Source: Mycogone perniciosa (taxonomy: Eukaryota > Ascomycota > Sordariomycetes > Hypocreales > Hypocreaceae). Taken from it: 64,000 nt of DNA. Position 1 is the first letter of the stretch; each line of letters opens with the position of its first letter. The position numbers and the translations under genes are program-made. The DNA lies in NCBI GenBank assembly GCA_025331125.1, contig JAOALB010000189.1, forward strand, positions 24,057-88,056, in the 5' to 3' direction. The notes under the pieces are model-generated. The model searched no databases and was not told where the DNA came from. It worked only from the letters and a program-made list of their open reading frames with translations. Shown here piece after piece: positions 37,014 through 51,705 of this stretch.

Positions 37014-39822
37014 ATGCCTGGGTCAATGCCCCTCAGCTCGCTTCTGGTGCTTGCTATTAGCGCACTGCCGCTGACCTCTGCGTCCTGTCCATATATTGGC
37101 GGCAACCATGTCCGCGACACCGCGGAGCCTATCGTGAAGCCTAGGTTCAGCCCCGACGGCCCTGAATTTGGTCGATGCCCGAGGAAGAGCAATGTCGCTG
37201 GTGGCGGTACTCGTAGTCATGACTGGTGGCCATGCGAGCTGAGCCTTGCAACGCTGCGTCAAAACGCGGACAAGATCAATCCATTGGATGGCGGCTTTGA
37301 CTACGCCACTGAGTTCGCCAAGTTGGACGGTAAGTCTTCATCATCATGCAAGGATTAAACGATTCATGTTGTAAATGCAGATGCTAACAACGGTGTTTCT
37401 TTGCAGTGGCTGCACTCAAAAAAGATCTCACGGACTTGCAGACAAGCTCCCAAGTCTGGTGGCCAGCTGATTTCGGTAACTATGGCCCCTTTCTGATCCG
37501 TCTCGCCTGGCATAGCGCCGGTACCTATCGTGTTTTCGATGGCCGGGGCGGCTCTGGTATGGGCCAGCAAAGGTTTGCCCCCCTAAATAGTTGGCCCGAC
37601 AACGGCAATCTCGACAAGGCTCGTCGCTTGCTATGTAAGTCCATGTCCACTTTGAACCCCAAGCTCTGTATAGGGAGAGTTGTACTGACTGACACTGGGA
37701 TGTAGGGCCTATCAAACAAAAATATGGAAACAAGCTCTCGTGGGCTGACCTATTTGTGTATGCCGGTAACACGGCAATGGAGAACATGGGCGTCCCTACG
37801 TATGGTTTTGCTTTTGGCCGCGTAGACACCTGGCAGGCGGATGAGGGGATCTATTGGGGCTCCGAGCACGAAATCTTCCCCAGTGGCGACAAAGAGCGCT
37901 ACAACGAAAGCACAAACATTGTTGACCGAGCCGACAAGCTTGAGATCCCACTTGCTAATGCGAATATGGGGCTTATCTACGTGGACCCCAGGGGACCTCA
38001 CGGTATTCCCAACCCCAAAGCTTCTGCCCTAGATATCCGCACGACGTTTGGTCGCATGGGTATGGACGATGAAGAGACGGTTGCCCTCATTGCCGGAGGT
38101 CATGCCTTTGGCAAGACTCATGGTGCCGTTTCAGATGACTTTATCGGCCCTGAACCCAACGCGGCCGGCATTGAGCTGCAGGGTCTCGGATGGAAGAACA
38201 GCTTCAACACTGGTAGCGGCAACAACAGCCATACCAGTGGTCTTGAGGTGATCTGGTCCACGACCCCTACCAAGTGGGCAAATGGTAAGTTAGGTATTCT
38301 CGCAAAATAGAGCAGGTGCTCCGATATCAAGTTTATACTGACATAGACTTTTACAGAATTTCTCTCTTCTTTGCTCCATAACAATTGGACACTTGTTAAG
38401 AGTCCCGCCGGTGCACCACAGTGGGAAGCTATAAATGCCAATGCCTCTTATCCTGACCCCTTCATCCCTGGCAAATTCCACAAGCCAACAATGCTCACGA
38501 GCGATATTGGCCTTCGCGACGATCCCATCTACAACAATATCTCCAAAACATTCCTCAATGACTTTGACTACTTCACACAGAAGTTCGCCCTTGCCTGGTG
38601 TACGTCAGCAAAATCCCCCTTGTATCTTTTATAACGATTGATTGCTGACTGGTCTTTGACACAGATAAGCTTCTTCACCGCGACATGGGCCCTATTTCAC
38701 GCTACCTTGGACCCGAGGTCCCTAAGAAGGCTCCTTTACTCTGGCAGGATCCTCTCCCAGTCCCGAGTTACCAGACAATCAATGATCAGGATGTGAAACA
38801 GCTGAAGCAAGACATCCTTGCTGCTCCTGGCCTAAATGTCTCCAACCTTGTGACCACTGCTTGGGGATCTGCCTCGACCTTCCGGATCTCTGATAAGCGT
38901 GGTGGTGCCAACGGAGCCCGTATTGCCCTAAAGCCTCAAAATTCATTCCCGGCAAATAACCCTCAACGCCTCCAGGTTGTTCTCAAGGCCGTAAGTGAAA
39001 AGTGCATTTCAGTCTAGATTCGTTTACCATGTCGCTAATATTCATATGCTTCAAGCTACACGGAGTCGTGCAAAAGTTCAACTCGGCCAACAAGAACAAG
39101 AAGGTGTCTCTAGCTGACATCATTGTTCTCGGTGGTATTGCGGCTGTCGAAAAGGCCGCTAAAGAGGCCGGCATAGTCATCAATGTACCCTTCACAGCCG
39201 GTCGTGTGGATGCCACACAAGATCTCACCGACGCCGACACCTTTGTTTATCGTATGTCTCTGACATCTATCGCACCAGATTATCCCGTTTGGAATATGAA
39301 TACAGATAGCTGACTCATCTCATTACAGTCAACCCCCAGGCGGACGGTTTCCGTAACTATGGTCACGGAACTGCTCGGTCTCTCACTGAGGAGCTGTTAG
39401 TTGATAGGGCTTCCCTTCTTACACTTAGCCCTCCTGAGATGACAGTCCTTGTTGGCGGCATGCGTGTTCTCAATGCCAATTACGATGGTTCCAGCTATGG
39501 CGTTCTCACAGAACGCCCTGGCAAGCTGACAAACGACTTCTTCACGAATCTGTTGAACATGTCGACCATCTGGTCGCCCGTTGCCAATACCAATGACGAG
39601 TTGTTCGAAGGCAAAGACCTCTATAATAGCAAGCCCAAGTACAAGGCTACCCGTGCAGACCTTATCTTCGGTTCGCATCCTGAGCTTCGCGCAATTGCAG
39701 AAGTCTATGGTGCCACCGACGCGCAAACCAAGTTCGTCAATGATTTTGCAAAAGCCTGGGCCAAGGTCATGGACTTGGATCGCTATGACATCAAGGGACG
39801 CAAGCAAAACAACGTGCAGTGA
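37014..39822 (+). CDS. katG2: Secreted catalase-peroxidase (KatG2 type), 7 exons, 793 aa
   Basis: Bifunctional haem enzyme that removes H2O2 by catalase and peroxidase reactions; a signal peptide suggests an extracellular role. Exons, set by GT-AG borders and reading frame: 37014-37329, 37407-37634, 37706-38284, 38357-38599, 38665-38990, 39056-39251, 39329-39822. Introns are 65-77 nt. Residues 1-23 form a hydrophobic signal with likely cleavage after TSA-23. Distal haem triad R137, W140, H141 (RLAWHSAGTYR); Trp-Tyr-Met adduct W140, Y273, M299; proximal H314 (GGHAFGKTHG), W365, D424; mobile catalase arginine R461 (HRDMGP). The haem-free C-terminal half (about 460-793) is complete. NxS sequons at N248, N354, N403, N435 and N513 fit secretion. 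No peroxisomal SKL end. Length fits the family. No internal stops and no RIP signature, although both flanks are RIP-degraded. The first ATG was chosen because it precedes the signal core; the ATG at 37026 would give nearly the same signal. The symbol is by family resemblance (fungal secreted KatG2 clade). Confidence 0.96.
37330..37406 (+). other. katG2 intron 1
   Basis: 77 nt, phase 1, gtaagt donor and ttgcag acceptor, with a branch-point-like gctaac at about 37383. An earlier AG at 37379-37380 (atgcag) would not keep the frame into the conserved VAALKKDL segment, so the second acceptor is used. The other introns, each with a consensus donor, are 37635-37705 (71 nt), 38285-38356 (72), 38600-38664 (65, gtacgt), 38991-39055 (65, phase 0) and 39252-39328 (77, gtatgt). 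All except intron 5 are phase 1. Confidence 0.9.
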
Positions 39823-39942
39823 TAATAATGAGGAGCAATACAAGCCTAGGCTTGAAACCCATGACATGAGTCTGAATTGGTCTGAATAAGCTGTTGTCCC
39901 AGCCAGGCTTATGTACCTCCCTTGCGTTTCTAAATAGCGGTG

Positions 39943-39948
39943 AATAAA
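39943..39948 (+). terminator. Candidate polyadenylation signal of katG2
   Basis: AATAAA in the context gtgaataaataag, 121 bp after the katG2 stop codon. It is still inside the GC-balanced island and before the AT-rich boundary near 40,085, so the whole transcript fits in the island. Confidence 0.55.
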
Positions 39949-40085
39949 TAAGAGTTGTATATAGTACTTCCAATATCTTGGTTTGCGAGACAGTTAGCTT
40001 GGGGTAGTAAGAGTTCCTGTAAATGCATCCATTTACTGCTAATTGAGTCCTACCCTGTACTCTTAACTAGGCTTAAGATAAATAA

Positions 40086-40930
40086 AAAAATAAAAAATAA
40101 AAAGGGGCAATTCCCTCCTATAACACTAGGTCTTGGCACCTTATATTAACGTTTACGCTTATAATACTATTAAACTACTAATAGTATTAAACCTTTATTT
40201 ATAATAGCCTTGAAGCCTATAAATGGCAGTCCCTTTAAGTTGAAGGAGTATATATTGAAAAAAGTATAATAAAAGGCGAAAAATATTATTTTTATTAAAG
40301 TAAAAATAAACTTTTATAGTAATACTATTACTATTAAATTTAGCCTATTATTAAAAAAAAGTTAATATATTCAAATATACTTTACTTTAAAGTTTAATAT
40401 TAATAATAATTTTAATTTTTAAATATTTAATCTTTTAAATTTACATTTAATCTTTTTTAAATAATAAATATTAAAATTAAGATTTTTAAAGCCTTAAAAA
40501 AATTAAAGTTAATAATTAAACTTTGTGTAAAAATTAAATAATAGTTTTTTATATAATTTATAAAAGAGTTAATAATATTATTAATTAAATTAAATTAAAA
40601 TATTCTTTAAAACTATTATATTAATAATTTAAATATTAAAATGCCTTTTAATATATTATAATAGTAATAAATAAAATATATTAAATTATCGTCTTTTTCA
40701 TAAATATAAAACAGTTTTATAAATAGCTTTTAAATTAAATTTAGAATTAAGTATATGAAAATATTAAATATATTATATTTATTTATTAATTATAAAGATA
40801 ATTTAATAAACAATTAATAGTATTTTTTAAATACTATTAATAAAATTTAAATAATTAATAACTTTAATTAACTAAAAATTTAAATAAAAGCCTTTTAATA
40901 AATGAAGTAAAATTAATATTTCTTTAAATA
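40086..40930. other. AT-rich sequence right of the gene island, no gene
   Basis: RIP-like, with stops in all frames. A small GC patch (GGGGCAATTCCCTCC...GGTCTTGGCACC, about 40,104-40,140) lies at the boundary. The remainder may include the outer part of the reverse LTR beginning near 40.93 kb, which I could not delimit on its left side. Confidence 0.5.
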
Positions 40931-40933
40931 TTA

Positions 40934-41138
40934 TAAAGGTTAAAGCAGTTAAATAATAATATATATATATAGTTTCTATTACAGTATATAGAATAGCGGG
41001 TTAAGGTAATATCTTTATTATGCCTTAAATAAAGCAAGAAGCTATAAAAGTGTGGTTTAAAGGTATAGGACTAAGCTATTATATAAGGATATATATAATA
41101 CTAATAAGTTATTAAAGGGCAGGTTTAGTGCTATAACA
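40934..41138 (-). repeat. 3' LTR (reverse) with polypurine tract
   Basis: Retains GCGGGTTAAGG and GCAAGAAGC where the partner at 62,216 has ATAGGTTAAAG and GTAAAAAGC, so this copy is less RIP-mutated. The outer limit is uncertain and the real LTR may extend left. Confidence 0.65.
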
Positions 41139-44100
41139 GTTCCCCCCCCTTTAAAACTCTATTTATCTTTAAATAGCTATTCTAAGACTATGTATTTTCT
41201 AATCCTTTTATTATATTAATTCTATTATAAGCGGCTATTGCATTATAGGTTTAGCTAATTAATTATCTTCCTTTTTTTAATTCAGGCTGGCAGGCTAGGC
41301 TTATTAAGGGTTTTTATATAATATTTTAAAAGGGTAGTATTTTATCCTTTTAAGTCATTTATAGGTTATTCGCTTAATATATAGTATTTCTAGGGTATAG
41401 AATAGTATAGGCTATCTTTATTATAGCAGTTAAAGATATTATTAAATTTCTACTTTTCTACTACTTTATTTATTTTATTATCTCTTTTAAAGATTTATCT
41501 TTATATATTTTTATTTTTTATTCATTAATAGTGTTTTATCCTGGTAACTATATTTATTAATGTACTTTATTAACTGCTAATGGTTTAAAGAGAGAGTTAT
41601 AAACTATAAAGAAAATATAAATATAGTTAAAGGGTTTAAGTCAATAGGCTTAAAGGTATATATTAAAGACTTTATATAAGTTTACTTATTTCTTATCTCT
41701 TTTCTTTATTAAGCACTTTATTTTAAAATATTTAATCTTTCACTATATATTTTTAGTAATTATAAATTAATATAAATCCTTTTTCAATATATTAGCTATA
41801 GCTTTATTTAAAATAATTAATTATATTATAAAAGCTTTTAATTAATTTAAAGTTTATTAAAATCTTTAACTATAATATTTATTTTATAGAAACTCTTCTT
41901 TTAAGTAATAAATAGGTTTAATAGGCAGGGGTTTAATGGCTTAACTTTTAAATATAAATAAAAACTATAATTTATAAAAGAATAATAAAGCTTTATTATT
42001 TTAAATATTTAGTTATTTTAAGTAAACTTTATAAATAATAACTAGTTTATTAAATCATTTTAATATAAATTTATAAGTTATTTAAAATATTACTTTACTT
42101 TAATATAATTATTTTGAAGGCTTTATATAAAGTATAAATATATAAAATAAAAGTATTAGTAAATTCTTTAATATTAAATATATAAATAGTAATAAAATAA
42201 TATATCTTTATTAAATAGTATATTATTACAAAGGCATTTTTATAAGTTAAGCTATATTAATTATAGTTGGGCAGTAATATAATATAGTTTATTAAAATAG
42301 TACTTTAAGCTTAAAATAATATTAATAATAGTTTTAAAACTTTCAAAAGAGTAGATTTATTTAACTTTATTTAAAAGTATAGGTTATAACTTTTAAAAAG
42401 AGTATTAATATTAATTAATATTTATAGCTATTAATATATATAATTAAAAAGGTTTAGTATTTTAATTTATTTTAAATATCCTTTTAATGTAAAAAGGTAT
42501 ATTTAATATATAATTTATATTTTTACTTTATTTATTAGTAAAAACAAAAATTACTTTTAATAATATGTTTAATTACTATAAATTTAAAAGTTTTATATTA
42601 CTGCCTTTATATTACTTTAACTACTTTTAAGCTATTATTAAATAGTTAAGGTTTCAAGCGCTTATATTATCATATATATTATATTTAATATTTTATAAGC
42701 TTTATTAATTATTTTATCAATTTATATTTTTAAATTTAAAATTAAAGTATTAAGTATTATGGAAAAAAGCTTTTTATTATTTATATATCCTATAATATTA
42801 ATATAGGTATAAGGGCTAAAGTAATCTTTTAAAAATAAACCATTTTATTTCTTTTAATTAGCTATTACTTTAATTTAACTTTATTAAAATATCTTAAAAT
42901 ATCTTATTTGATATATTAGGCTTTACTGCTTTTAACTTAAATTAATACATAATTTAAAAACTATATTAAAATAAGAATTTAGATTAATAAGTCTATTTTT
43001 AATTTAATACTTTCATAGTTATAAAATATATTAAGTTTTTATAATTTATAACAATTTTAAATTTATTTTTTACACTTTAAAGTTTAAAGCGCCTTTTCTT
43101 ATAAATTTTATAATTATATTTAATTGGTCAATACTTTAATAGAAAAAATATTATTAATCGTAAAATACTAATTTCATTATAATAAAAAATATATTATTAA
43201 ATATTTAATTTAAAGTATTTACTTTTAAAATTACTTTTTTATTATAATTAAAAAAAGTAAAGATTAAAGTAATTATAAATTAAACTTTAAAATAGTTAAA
43301 TATAATAGTATAAAGTTTTATTTAATTTTATAGTATACTCTTCTTTAAAAGGCTATTTAAAGGTTTATAAATATTAAAAAGGTTTTTAATAAACTATTAG
43401 TGAAAATTCATAAAGCTTAAAAAGTATAAAAATTTATAAAAGTTTAAAGGTCTTTTTTAATTTATAATTATAGCTATTTTTTTAAAGTTTATCTTAATAC
43501 TATTATTTGTAATTATTAAATTAAATACTCTATTTTTATTATTTTAAAGTTATATTTCTTAATATTAATTTAATAATATATATTAAGTAATTTATTTATA
43601 ATATTTTATATATATTACTAATGTTGTTTTTATATAATAAATATATTGAAATATTATTAAAATAGGTTATATAAGTTTTATTAAACAAATTATATCAAGT
43701 ATAGTTAATATAATATTAAAAAAAGCTTAATATATTATAAACATTAAAAGGTATAATAAATATTTTAAAAGCTTAAATTAGGTTATAAAAGCTATCCTTT
43801 ATTTATATCCCTTTATAATTTTAACCTTATAAAAGGCAGCTATTATATTTAGTTTAATATAAAATTTAATACTATATAAAGTATTTAATACTTTTTAAAT
43901 TAATAGTAATAAATAGTAAATCTTTATAGTAATATTATCAAAGCTTTAATTGTTTTAATAAATATAAACGCCTTTTTCATATTTTATAGTAAAAAGTAAT
44001 AAAGTAGTATATTTTACTTTAAATTGTTTAATAGATCCTTTAATTAAGTTTTTATTTAAGTTTCTTTTTATAATTTAAAGTTTATTTAATAACATTGAAT

Positions 44101-46371
44101 AGTTTCTTTAATATAATAGACCTCACTTTAATAAAAGTTTAATTTTATAGTTTTATAATCTTTTAAGAGGCAATTTATTTATTAGTTATAAAAGGAAAAT
44201 AATAATTTTATTTTATAGTTAATTAAAAAGTTTCTTTTAAACATTACTTTCTATTAATTTTAACTTTACTTTTATAAATTTATTAATATTAAACTTTAAT
44301 ATCCTTTAAAGGTATTTTCAGCTATAATAGTATATAACGAATTTTAAAAAAGCTATAAAAAGTAATATTTATACTACTATAAAGCTCTTTTATCTTTATA
44401 ATATATTTATAAGTATATTCTTATTAAACCTTTATAGTTAATATATTTTATATTTATATATTTATATTGTTTTTATTTAATTTACTTAATTTATTTAACT
44501 TAACTTTATCAATTAAATAAATAAAGCTTTATAGAATTAAATAAATAATATTATAATAAATATTTAAATATCTATTTAATTTTATTATTTATATAGCGCT
44601 ATTATTATAAAGTTATTAAATATTAATTAATTTCATTTAAAGAATTATATTAAATTATATTAATATATATACTTATAGTTATCAACTATATATATTATTT
44701 AAATTAATATTAAAATCTTATTTAATACTATGTGTATATTAATCTTTAATCTTTTTTACTTTATAAGTTAAAATATATAATAGTAACTTTACTTTAAAAT
44801 TAATATAAAGTTAATATATAAACCCCTTTGTCTTTATTAAAGTATTATTTTATTTACTATACTTTTAATATAAACCTAAAAGTTAAATTTCTTTTTAAAC
44901 TTTTTTTCAATCCTTTTTAATATATTATTTTATTTCTCGCTAAGAATATAAAGTATTAACTGTAAACGTTTACTTTATATATTAATATATTATAGAATAG
45001 TTATTAACCTAGGAATTATTAGTATAGTATAGGTTTAAAGGCAATAGTTTATTAAATAGTATTATAAGTTAATGTTAACTGTTAATATAAGCTAATTAAA
45101 ATTAGAATTATATTATTATAGCTATAGTATTTTAAAAATGAAAGGCTTTTAATTTAAGTAATTATATTATTAAAGTTTAAGACTTTTAAAGAAAATCTTA
45201 ATCTTTAAAGTTTTATATTAAATAACTAGTATTAATAAAACTTAATATAATTACCAGTAAATTTATAAAGAATAAGATAAAAAAAGAACTAGTAATTTTA
45301 TATTTATAGTATTGAAAATCTATAGTATATTAAAAATAATAATTTATTATATTTATAAATGTATTCAATTTATAGGCTATTTTAATATTTTATTATACTT
45401 TTTGATATAATATTATTAAAAAACTACCTTTTCTTTACCTTTTTATATTAAAAGTAATGTCTTTATAACTAAACATATTACTAAAAGTAATTAAGTCCTT
45501 TATAAACTTAACTTTATTAATATTACATAATAATAAGGTTGTATAATATAATAAATTATTCTTTTAAATTAAAAAGTATTAATATTATAGGAATTCAAGA
45601 ATAGGATTTTATAATATTAATATACTTTTTTCTTTAATTTAAAATATATACTGTACTTTAAAGCGCTATAATACTATTGCTTTAATATATTATATATTTT
45701 AAAAAGCTATTACTATATCCCTTTAAAGTTTAAACCTTTATAATATTAGCTTTTTACTTTTTTATATAATTATTAACTATATATTAACTACTATAATAAT
45801 AGTATAAATTATAAAGTTACTTATACTTTTCATATTATAAAGTAAAGGATATAGTATTTAATTATATTAAATTACCTATATTCTTCCATTTTAAAAGGTT
45901 TGATTTATTTTAAAATAGAGTCTATTAAAACTATGATTATTATTTAGCTTTTTAAACTTATAGTTACCTTTAAATTTAATATAATAAACCTGCCTTTTAA
46001 ATTTATTATAAACCTTTTAATTAAAAGTTCTTTAAATAAATTAAATATCTTTTTATAGGTTTATCACTTTTATTAATAAAAGTAACTATTCTTTTAAATC
46101 CTTTAAAGTAAAAGGCATTAACCTTTTAAATGTTAGTTGTATAAGCTTAAACTATAAATTTATAAAATTTAATAATAAACTTTTAAAATACTTTATTTAC
46201 TATACAGTAAATATTGAACTTTTAGGCAGTAGATTGCGAAAAGTTAAAAGTTTTATAGTATAAATTTAAAAATCTAATAAAAGGTTTACTATTTCTTTAC
46301 TTTTATATTATGTAGTTATTTCTTTTTATTATAATATAATTAAATGCCTTTTATATTAAATTATAGGTATT

Positions 46372-46771
46372 TATATTAATCTAGTTTAACCTTTAAGGGA
46401 TAAACTAAGGGTTATAGGTTTATATTAATAAAAAGGGTAAAAATAAATATTAAGTAAAGTAATATAGTTATAATTCTATAAAATAGGCAATTTTACTAGA
46501 TGCAAGTATTAATAACTATTTAAATAACTATATTAAATCATTATAATTTATTTAGTTTTATATATAAAACAGATATATAATAAATATATTTAAATTATAT
46601 ATAGATTATAGTTATATGAAATTACTTTAACTTGCACTTTATAACCTAAATAATCTATAGGTTATAGTGATTGAAAAAATCCTTTTTAATTAGTTAATTA
46701 TTGTATTATATTTCTAGGGTATATATTATCTTAAACCTTTTATATAGCTATAAAAGGGTTATATTATAATA
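46372..46771 (-). repeat. Gypsy 3' LTR (reverse)
   Basis: Aligns with 61084-61485 through GGTTTATATTAATA, AAGTAAAGTAATATAGTTATAA, TTAATAACTATTTAAA and TTTATAGTTATA-type blocks. Confidence 0.8.
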
Positions 46772-49700
46772 TAATATCCCCTTTCTATTAGTTTTATATT
46801 TAATACCTTACTTGCTTTATATAAATATTATACCTCTTTTTATAAATATAAGAATTTTTATTGTCTTCATTTCTTTATATATATAGTATTAATAATATAA
46901 GTGATATTAAAAAGGCTTCTTCTTTAAAGACTTCTTAATATTAAGCCTTTCTATCTTTTATTAAAAAACTAGGTTTTGAAAGTATACTTTATGTATATTA
47001 TTATTTTTATAAGTATATAAATAAGATAATAAAAAAAGGATTTTAATATGAAAAGTATATTTAATAAAGTTAATTTTGTAATAGTTTTAAAGTATTAGTA
47101 AATAGTTATAAAGACTTTTATTTGTTTTATATTTCTTTTCTTTTTTTAATTTCTAAATATTTTAAATTACTTTTAAATATATGTAATTAAAGGTATAGGA
47201 ATAAAAGGCAAAGCTTAAGCTAGCAGAATTATATTATAAGTGTTTAAAGGCTTTAGCGCGATTAATTTACTTTTATATTTAATATAAACCTTTAAGAATA
47301 CAAAGTATAAAAATAGTAAACTTTAAATCAAAAAGTATAAATAAATTAAATAAAGTTAAAGATTATAAATTAAAGGCTGCTATAAATATTTATTCCTTTA
47401 AGGCTTTCAATATAATTAATTCAACTGCTTTTAAGCTACTTAATATATTATTAATAGGCTAAGACCTTGGTAGAATTATTATAGAATTATCTAAAAGTAT
47501 TTAAAATATTCTTAAAGTCTTTAGAAATTATATCTTTTGTAGTTTTCTTTACGTTCTTCAATGTTAATATTTATTATCTTTTATTTTTATAGCTTTTATT
47601 TCTTTAATTTTATATTTCTTTTTAATTTATATAATTTTTCTTAAGCTTATACTTAATTTAGTTTTCATTTATTTTATAATATTCTTTTAAATAGTAAAAT
47701 ATATTATTAAGTAAATTTAAATACTACTTAATAGTATAAGTCTATAAATAACTTTTAAAATAAAGCGTTTAAGTAAATATAGTTTGAACGTTTTAAAATT
47801 TAATTTATTATTCAGTTATATTATTTTAATATTTAAAGTGTTCTTTCTAATATGTAACACTTTAAATAAATTAAATCTTTCTTTAAAGATTAATCCTTTC
47901 ATTTATATTTATTAATATAGTTTTTGATTCCTTTTTATATAAAGTGAAAGTATATTTATATTTGCTTATATAACTACCTTATACCTTTAGCTTTAATTTA
48001 TATTTTATTAGTGTATAAGCCTTTTTTTATTCTTTTATATATATTTAATATAAGGCTATAGTCAATATATATAAAGCTAAGTTTAATTAACCTTAAAATA
48101 TTATTATTATAAAATATCTATATAATTAATAGCTGTTTTATTTAATTATTTTGATTAAAGTTAATATAACTTTTTAAATTAACTTTAATAATTTAAATAA
48201 TATATTTTATATAACTATTTATCTGTAAAGAATATATAATATTAAACTTATAATTTATATTTGTTTAATTTATAAATACTTATTAAAATCTAAATATAAA
48301 GGTTAATCTTTAATTTAAAATAACCTTTATTAAAGTTATATCATTAACTATAATATATTATAAGAATATATAAATTAATATCTTTATATTTATTAGTTTT
48401 TGATATTTAAAAACATAATAGTATTTAATAAATTAATTTATAATTATTAAAACAGTATTATATTTAACCTTTAATTTTAATTCTATAAATAGTAGTAGTT
48501 TAATCATACAGTTTGATAAAATTAACTTTTAGTATTATTTTAATATTAATAAAACTTAAAGTTTATTATATAGGTTATATTTTAAAGATTTAATTATTTT
48601 ATAAATGATATAATAAAATAAATATCTTTTTTGTAAATCTTTTTTTTAAATCCTTTTTATATTTATTATTAAATTCCTGCATTATTAAAGTCTATACTTG
48701 CTAAAAATATATCATTAGTCTAAACAATATAATACTTTTTAATATATTAAAGTATACTCTAGTTATTAAATACTTTATATATAGCTTAAAATACTATTTA
48801 TAAATATAATCTTTAAAGGTTTATTTTAAGATTTATTAAATATACTTAATCCTCTTTAAATTATAGTTAATTTAGTTATTAAATACATTAATTTATTTAT
48901 TTTTGAATCCTTTTTTAAAATGTTACAATAAAGCTACATTTTAAATGCTATTTTATATAGTAAATTGACTTTTTAAAAGACTATTCCATTATTGCGAAAG
49001 ATACAATACTTTTATAATTAATATATATTTTAACTTTAAATATTCTTTTTAATAAATAATAATATTATTTCTTAAATATAAAAATAAATAAAGAATTCTT
49101 TATTATATATTCAATAATTTAATTTTATACTATATAATACTGTAAAGTAAAAGGTAATAATATATAATACATTATTTCTATTTATTTAATTAAACTAAGC
49201 TTTTAAAGTAAAGTTAAAAATATTTATTATAATTTCGACTTTATTAAATAAATAAAATATAATAAACATAGTTTATTTTAAAATAAATTATTTCAATTTA
49301 TTAAATATACTTTATATATTTAATATTTATAAAAACCTTTAATTTCTTTAAGTTCATTTATAAACACTTTATATAATACTTTTATACTTTTTAATAAATT
49401 ATTAACCATAGTTAAAATTTTTAAAAAGCTTTAAACTCTTTTAATTATTATATATATAAATTAGCTTTTTATGATTTATACTTCTAATAAATTTATATAA
49501 ATTTCTTGAAAGGTAATAATATACTTTAAAAAAATAATTGTTTATATATAAACTTTATATTTTATAACTTTTATTGATAGTGTAATATTATATTATATTT
49601 ATAGTATTTTATAAATATATACTTTATATTCTTTAAAAGTATTTAAAAAGCTTAAAGATTATTTAAATAAATAACTATAAGAATATTAAAGTATCTTTTT

Positions 49701-51705
49701 AATATATAATTAATTCTTTCTTAAAATATTATAAAGGTATTAATAAAATTAAAAAGTATAATTAAATATTTAAATAAACTGTATTTAATTTAAAATATAG
49801 TTATTTATTTATATTTTCTTTTAATTTAAATAAAGTTATAAATAGTTTTAAAGTTTTATACTATAAACTATATGTTTTATATAGTTTATTTTATAATTTT
49901 ATAATCAATAGTCATAAAGTTTTATTTTTAATAATAGCTTTATTAAACTATTGATAATTTATAAGTAATTATAGTTTACTTTTTCTTTTTAATATAAATA
50001 TAATGACGTAGTTTACTTTTAATAGAATATATTAAATATACCTTTTAATTAATATAATTGTTAAATATTTCTATAAGCTTTTAAGCTTTTCTTTATTTAA
50101 ATTATAAATCTTATAAAAGGTAATACTTATATTATCTTTAAATCTAATTATATAGTTTTATTTATTATATTTTAATAGTTTAATATTCAATGTTTCTTTA
50201 AATAGATTCTTATATTTCTAGTATTCTTTATATATATTCTATGGTTATTTTAATAATACCTTTATTATCAAGCCGTTTATTTTAACTTTATTATTTATAT
50301 AATTTAATACTTTTTCTAAAAAAGTAACTATTCTTTAAATTTATTCAAACTTTCCTTTTTTTTATTTATACTTTATTTTTAAATATATTATTTCTATAAT
50401 TTAATTTAAAGTAACCTCTTTAATTCCGTTTTTTAATATATTTAAAGGTTTTATATAAAATCCTTACTATATAGTTAAAGCCTTTTTAATACTTTTAACT
50501 ATTGAAGAAACTTTACTATTATATTAATAAAGTTAGCTTTACCTTTAATTAATATTAAAGTTATTATGTTTTAATTAAAAATAATAAACTATAATATTAT
50601 ATTTATTAATATTTACGATATTATAAAAATATTGTTTTTATATTTAGCGATTTTAAATTTAAAATAATAAATATTATATTTAATTTCTTTATTATTATAT
50701 ATAAAGGCTCCCTTTTTATTTTATACAGTTAATATAGTAACTATAACCAGTTTATAGTTATAAATATAATAGTAATACCTATTATATTCTTATTTCATAA
50801 TATATATAGTTAATATCTTTTAATAATTATCCTTAATTTAAAATATAATAAATCTTTATTTTTACTTTTATTATTTAATATCTTAAAAATATAATTTATT
50901 AATTATTACTTTACAGCCCTTTTATAAATAATATTAATTCTTTTTTAATTTCCTTTTTCTATATAAACTTTATAATTAATTAAAGCTTTTCAAAGTACAT
51001 ACTACTTCTTTCTATTATAAATAACTCCTTTATAAATAATAATATTAATTTAATTTTAATGCAATTCCTTTATAATTTAATTAATTCCTTTATCTTTTAA
51101 AGTAGGTTTATACTTTATATATTTCTATATTTATTATTTTTAAAGTCTTTCCTATAAATAAATAATATATTTATGCTTTTAATAGTATATATAGTCTAAT
51201 AATAAATATAGTATATTATTTATTTATTCTAAATATTAGTTTTATAACTTATCTTACTTATATATAATACACTTAAAGCTATTATACTTTAAGTAATATT
51301 ATTAATTATATTTAAACCTTTTATTATAATAAAGGTATTACTTTATTAATTTCCTTTTATAATAATCATAATATCTTTTAAATTTATATTCTTTACGTCT
51401 TTATAGTTAATTATATTCTTTTAAACTTTAAATATTTAATTTTATAATAATTACTTTAAAGTTTCAATACTTTATAAGTATAATTTATTTCTTAAAAGTG
51501 TTTTAATTTTATGTTTATTTTATAATATAAACTAAACGCTTAATTAAAAATATATTATATTTTTTCTTAAAGTATATTATATACTTATATGTAATATAAA
51601 TAATTTAAGATATAGTCTATTATTCTTTATAAATAAACTTATATATAATATAGTCTCTTTATATATAAAAATATATAAATTCTATTTATATAATTAAAGC
51701 AGTTA

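Larger units (their letters stand above)
35704..40085. other. GC-balanced island between RIP-degraded blocks
   Basis: Base composition changes abruptly at both ends, from TpA-dominated sequence almost without CpG to mixed sequence with normal codon usage. The left edge lies within about 260 bp of a gypsy LTR end. The right edge fades through an A-rich tract at about 40,075-40,105. Only katG2 is recognised inside. The 1.3 kb before it (35,704-37,013) holds the promoter and unassigned low-copy sequence. Confidence 0.9.

Noticed and set aside
37023..38001. Several antisense and out-of-frame ORFs over katG2 (for example 37428-37829 reverse, 37750-38001 reverse)
   Set aside because: Shadows of the GC-rich coding exons; the spliced forward model explains every exon and all family motifs.
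39397..39867. 156-codon reverse ORF over the last katG2 exon
   Set aside because: Antisense shadow of a conserved catalase-peroxidase exon; no recognisable domain.
39955..40149. 64-codon forward ORF after katG2
   Set aside because: Starts in the katG2 3' region and ends in A-rich sequence; Lys/Ile low-complexity end, no family resemblance.
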